From assembly GCA_945889365.1 (NCBI GenBank), contig CAMDBQ010000079.1, forward strand, positions 1 through 6,775: 6,775 nucleotides of DNA. Direction: 5' to 3'. The notes under the pieces are model-generated. The model searched no databases. It was not told where the DNA came from and saw only the letters and a list, made by a program, of their open reading frames with translations. This document shows, piece by piece, positions 6,775 through 6,775 of this stretch; position 1 is the first letter of the stretch, and every line of letters begins with the position of its first letter. Source of the stretch: Legionella genomosp. 1. GTDB lineage: Bacteria; Pseudomonadota; Gammaproteobacteria; Legionellales; Legionellaceae. Made by a program: the position numbers and the translations under genes.

Positions 6775-6775
6775 A

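Noticed and set aside
1..6775. CRISPR arrays, tRNA or rRNA genes, insertion sequences, toxin-antitoxin or defence genes
   Set aside because: I looked for regular repeats, transposase-like frames, terminal repeats and cloverleaf patterns and saw none. The window is almost entirely filled by six well-assigned genes.

Overview
The window looks like chromosomal DNA of a gammaproteobacterium of moderate-to-low GC. The evidence is a PriA of E. coli-like length and cysteine spacing, a MacAB-TolC type export operon, and a lipoprotein adaptor. I cannot fix the genus. A Legionellales-like lineage is a guess, not a demonstration.

Left half, + strand, about 1-3820: one tightly packed operon for a tripartite ABC efflux machine. 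In order it holds the 3' part of a TolC-family outer-membrane channel gene (its 5' end lies outside the window), a lipoprotein periplasmic adaptor of the HlyD/MacA type, a MacB/LolD-type ATPase and a MacB-type permease. All three junctions are ATGA overlaps of 4 nt, so the four proteins are probably made by coupled translation. MacB is split here into separate ATPase and permease chains. The substrate is not revealed by the window, since no peptide precursor, siderophore or regulator gene is visible.

Middle, 3821-4102: a 282-bp gap between convergent operons. On the - strand it holds a short reading frame with protein-like composition that is interrupted by one in-frame TAA (possible remnant or small pseudogene). 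It also has an 8-bp perfect inverted repeat and several small hairpins. No convincing rho-independent terminator is seen for either operon.

Right half, - strand, 4103-6774: a two-gene unit read toward the gap. The first gene encodes a protein of the 6-pyruvoyl-tetrahydropterin synthase/QueD superfamily. It keeps the zinc-binding histidines but appears to lack several residues needed for known catalysis. It overlaps, again by ATGA, a complete priA encoding the replication-restart helicase.

Most of the window is ordinary. The points worth a second look are the divergent pterin-synthase-like protein coupled to priA, the interrupted small reading frame in the gap, and the outer-membrane-type sorting residue on the adaptor lipoprotein.
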